This document shows, one piece after another, positions 62,841-64,000 of a stretch of DNA of 64,000 nucleotides. A model generated the notes under the pieces. That model was not told where the DNA came from, did no database searches, and saw only the letters and a program-made list of their open reading frames with translations. The position numbers were made by a program, and so were the translations under genes. Position 1 is the first letter of the stretch; every line of letters begins with the position of its first letter. The DNA comes from Hevea brasiliensis (lineage: Eukaryota; Streptophyta; Magnoliopsida; Malpighiales; Euphorbiaceae), in the NCBI RefSeq assembly GCF_030052815.1, contig NC_079500.1, forward strand, positions 6,842,298 to 6,906,297, written 5' to 3'.

Positions 62841-63749
62841 TAGAAAACAAAAATAAAATTATCTAAAAAAATTATAAAATTCAATTAAAGCTGGAAAGCC
62901 TTGAAATTTTGGATAACAAACTTGAACTGGAGTGCATTTTTTCTTCTTTCACACTCAGACTCCGTGTCAAAGGATTTGTATAATTTTCAAATCAGTAGAC
63001 TTTGACAGTGTGCAATCCTAGCAATTTCCCTACACTGAAAACTAGAAATAATTGAATAAGACAAGAAAGTATGTGGCTTTGTCACGCTTTACGAGATAAG
63101 GTTCACTCAGTAATGCATTTCTATCCCTCAATTTTAATTTATATTAATAATATTACTTAATTTTTATTTTAATTTTTTTAAAAAAAAAAAATATCCCTCA
63201 TCTTTAATAACAAGTTTTCAAATAAAAATAATAAAAAAAAGAAAAATTACCATTATATTCATCTCTTCTAAAATAAAATCATCAATTTTATTTTTTTCTT
63301 TTTTTTTCTCACTGTCGCATTCCTAATATTTTATGATGAAATTAATTAATAATTATTTATTAATAAATTTATTTATCTATTTGTTATTAATTTATTATTA
63401 TTAATTTAATTTTTATTAAAATTTAATTTAAATTTTATAAAATTTAGAAATAAATTTAAATTTGATTGCTTGGTCTACCTTCCCAGCAATTTCTCTTAAT
63501 TGAAAACCAGCAACAATGAAATAAATAATTTGACCAAACCAGTGCGTACTTTTTGAGGCAATACATTGACGGCTAGTGAAAGATAGAACTATGTGGCTTT
63601 CTGCCATTCGCCGTCATACTTTATGGGCAATTAACACATGAAATGATAAATTAATCATAATATGATAATTAAATAAAAAAATAATTATAATTTTTTTTAA
63701 AAGAAAAACTATTTTTAACATAGAAAATAACTTTTTACATTAGTTTTAT
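62841..63749. other. Spacer with two remnants of the PGG 5' flank
   Basis: 62955-63110 and 63470-63625 each resemble 58780-59010 upstream of PGG copy 1, sharing for example AATAATTTGACCA and TATGTGGCTTT. Between them the DNA is AT-rich with no gene. Confidence 0.6.
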
Positions 63750-64000
63750 ATAAACTGACGAAACATATACAAGAGAGTATTCCTTAGTGTATGATGTTTG
63801 CAGATGATATTATTATGATAGATGAGACACGAGAAGGAGTCAATAGAAAGCTAGAACTTTAGAGAAGTACTCTAGAGTCAAAGGGTTTTAAGTTAAGTAG
63901 AACGAAGACAGAATACATGTATTGCAAGTTCAATAGAAAGCTAGAACTTTAGAGAAGTACTCTAGAGTCAAAGGGTTTTAAGTTAAGTAGAACGAAGACA
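63750..64000 (+). mobile_element. RTE-type LINE reverse transcriptase fragment
   Basis: The plus strand encodes LTKHIQESIP, a stop, then CMMFADDIIMIDETREGVN, with the FADD catalytic box of LINE RTs, and then RSTLESKGFKLSRTKTEYM. Stops replace tryptophan codons at two expected places. The fragment runs off the window and contains a 90-bp direct repeat (63841-63930, then 63931 on). Confidence 0.8.

Overview
This window is nuclear DNA of a flowering plant. The evidence is split genes with GT-AG introns, plastid-targeted enzymes encoded in the nucleus, plant LTR retrotransposons with initiator-tRNA-Met primer sites, TRIM, SINE and RTE elements, hAT-type MITEs and very AT-rich spacers. Gene content fits a eudicot, probably a rosid. 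A member of the Euphorbiaceae is my guess from overall impression only; the species cannot be fixed from the sequence.

Layout. 1-5039: degenerate minus-strand Ty1/copia element lying in the intron after the last PSD exon seen here. 5698-18861 (minus): fifteen exons, 473 codons, of a PSD2/PSD3-type phosphatidylserine decarboxylase (C2, two EF-hands, start of the PSD domain); its catalytic C-terminus must lie left of the window. Its introns also hold a complete TRIM (6769-7255), a three-LTR TRIM array (about 13001-13906) and an RTE-like 3' end. 22416-24546 (minus): two-exon PB1-domain gene. 27681-37948 (minus): a 10.3 kb Ty3/gypsy element with 2.6 kb LTRs and target-site duplication AAATA, followed by a SINE (39224-39440) and a solo LTR of the same gypsy family (39929-42560) inserted in a TA microsatellite. 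43648-44166 (minus): a 172-residue protein I do not recognise. 45243-49451: a MITE-like element whose right end is interrupted by a 3.45 kb solo LTR with target-site duplication TAATC. 52915-55680 (plus): four-exon plastid-type GARS gene (purine synthesis). 56873-57298 (plus): nuclear gene for a chloroplast IF-1. 57827-61582 (minus): tandem PGG-domain membrane protein genes, one intact and one frameshifted. The right edge holds an RTE-type LINE reverse transcriptase fragment.

The genes have unrelated roles: phospholipid synthesis, PB1 signalling or scaffolding, purine synthesis, plastid translation and a PGG membrane protein. No shared pathway or operon-like system is visible. The window's main story is repeat colonisation: at least four TAGGG-type hAT MITEs with 8-bp target duplications, three further LTR insertions, two TRIM loci, one or two SINEs and several RTE fragments, many with target-site duplications that can be read directly. 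I found no sign of a wholly new biological system.
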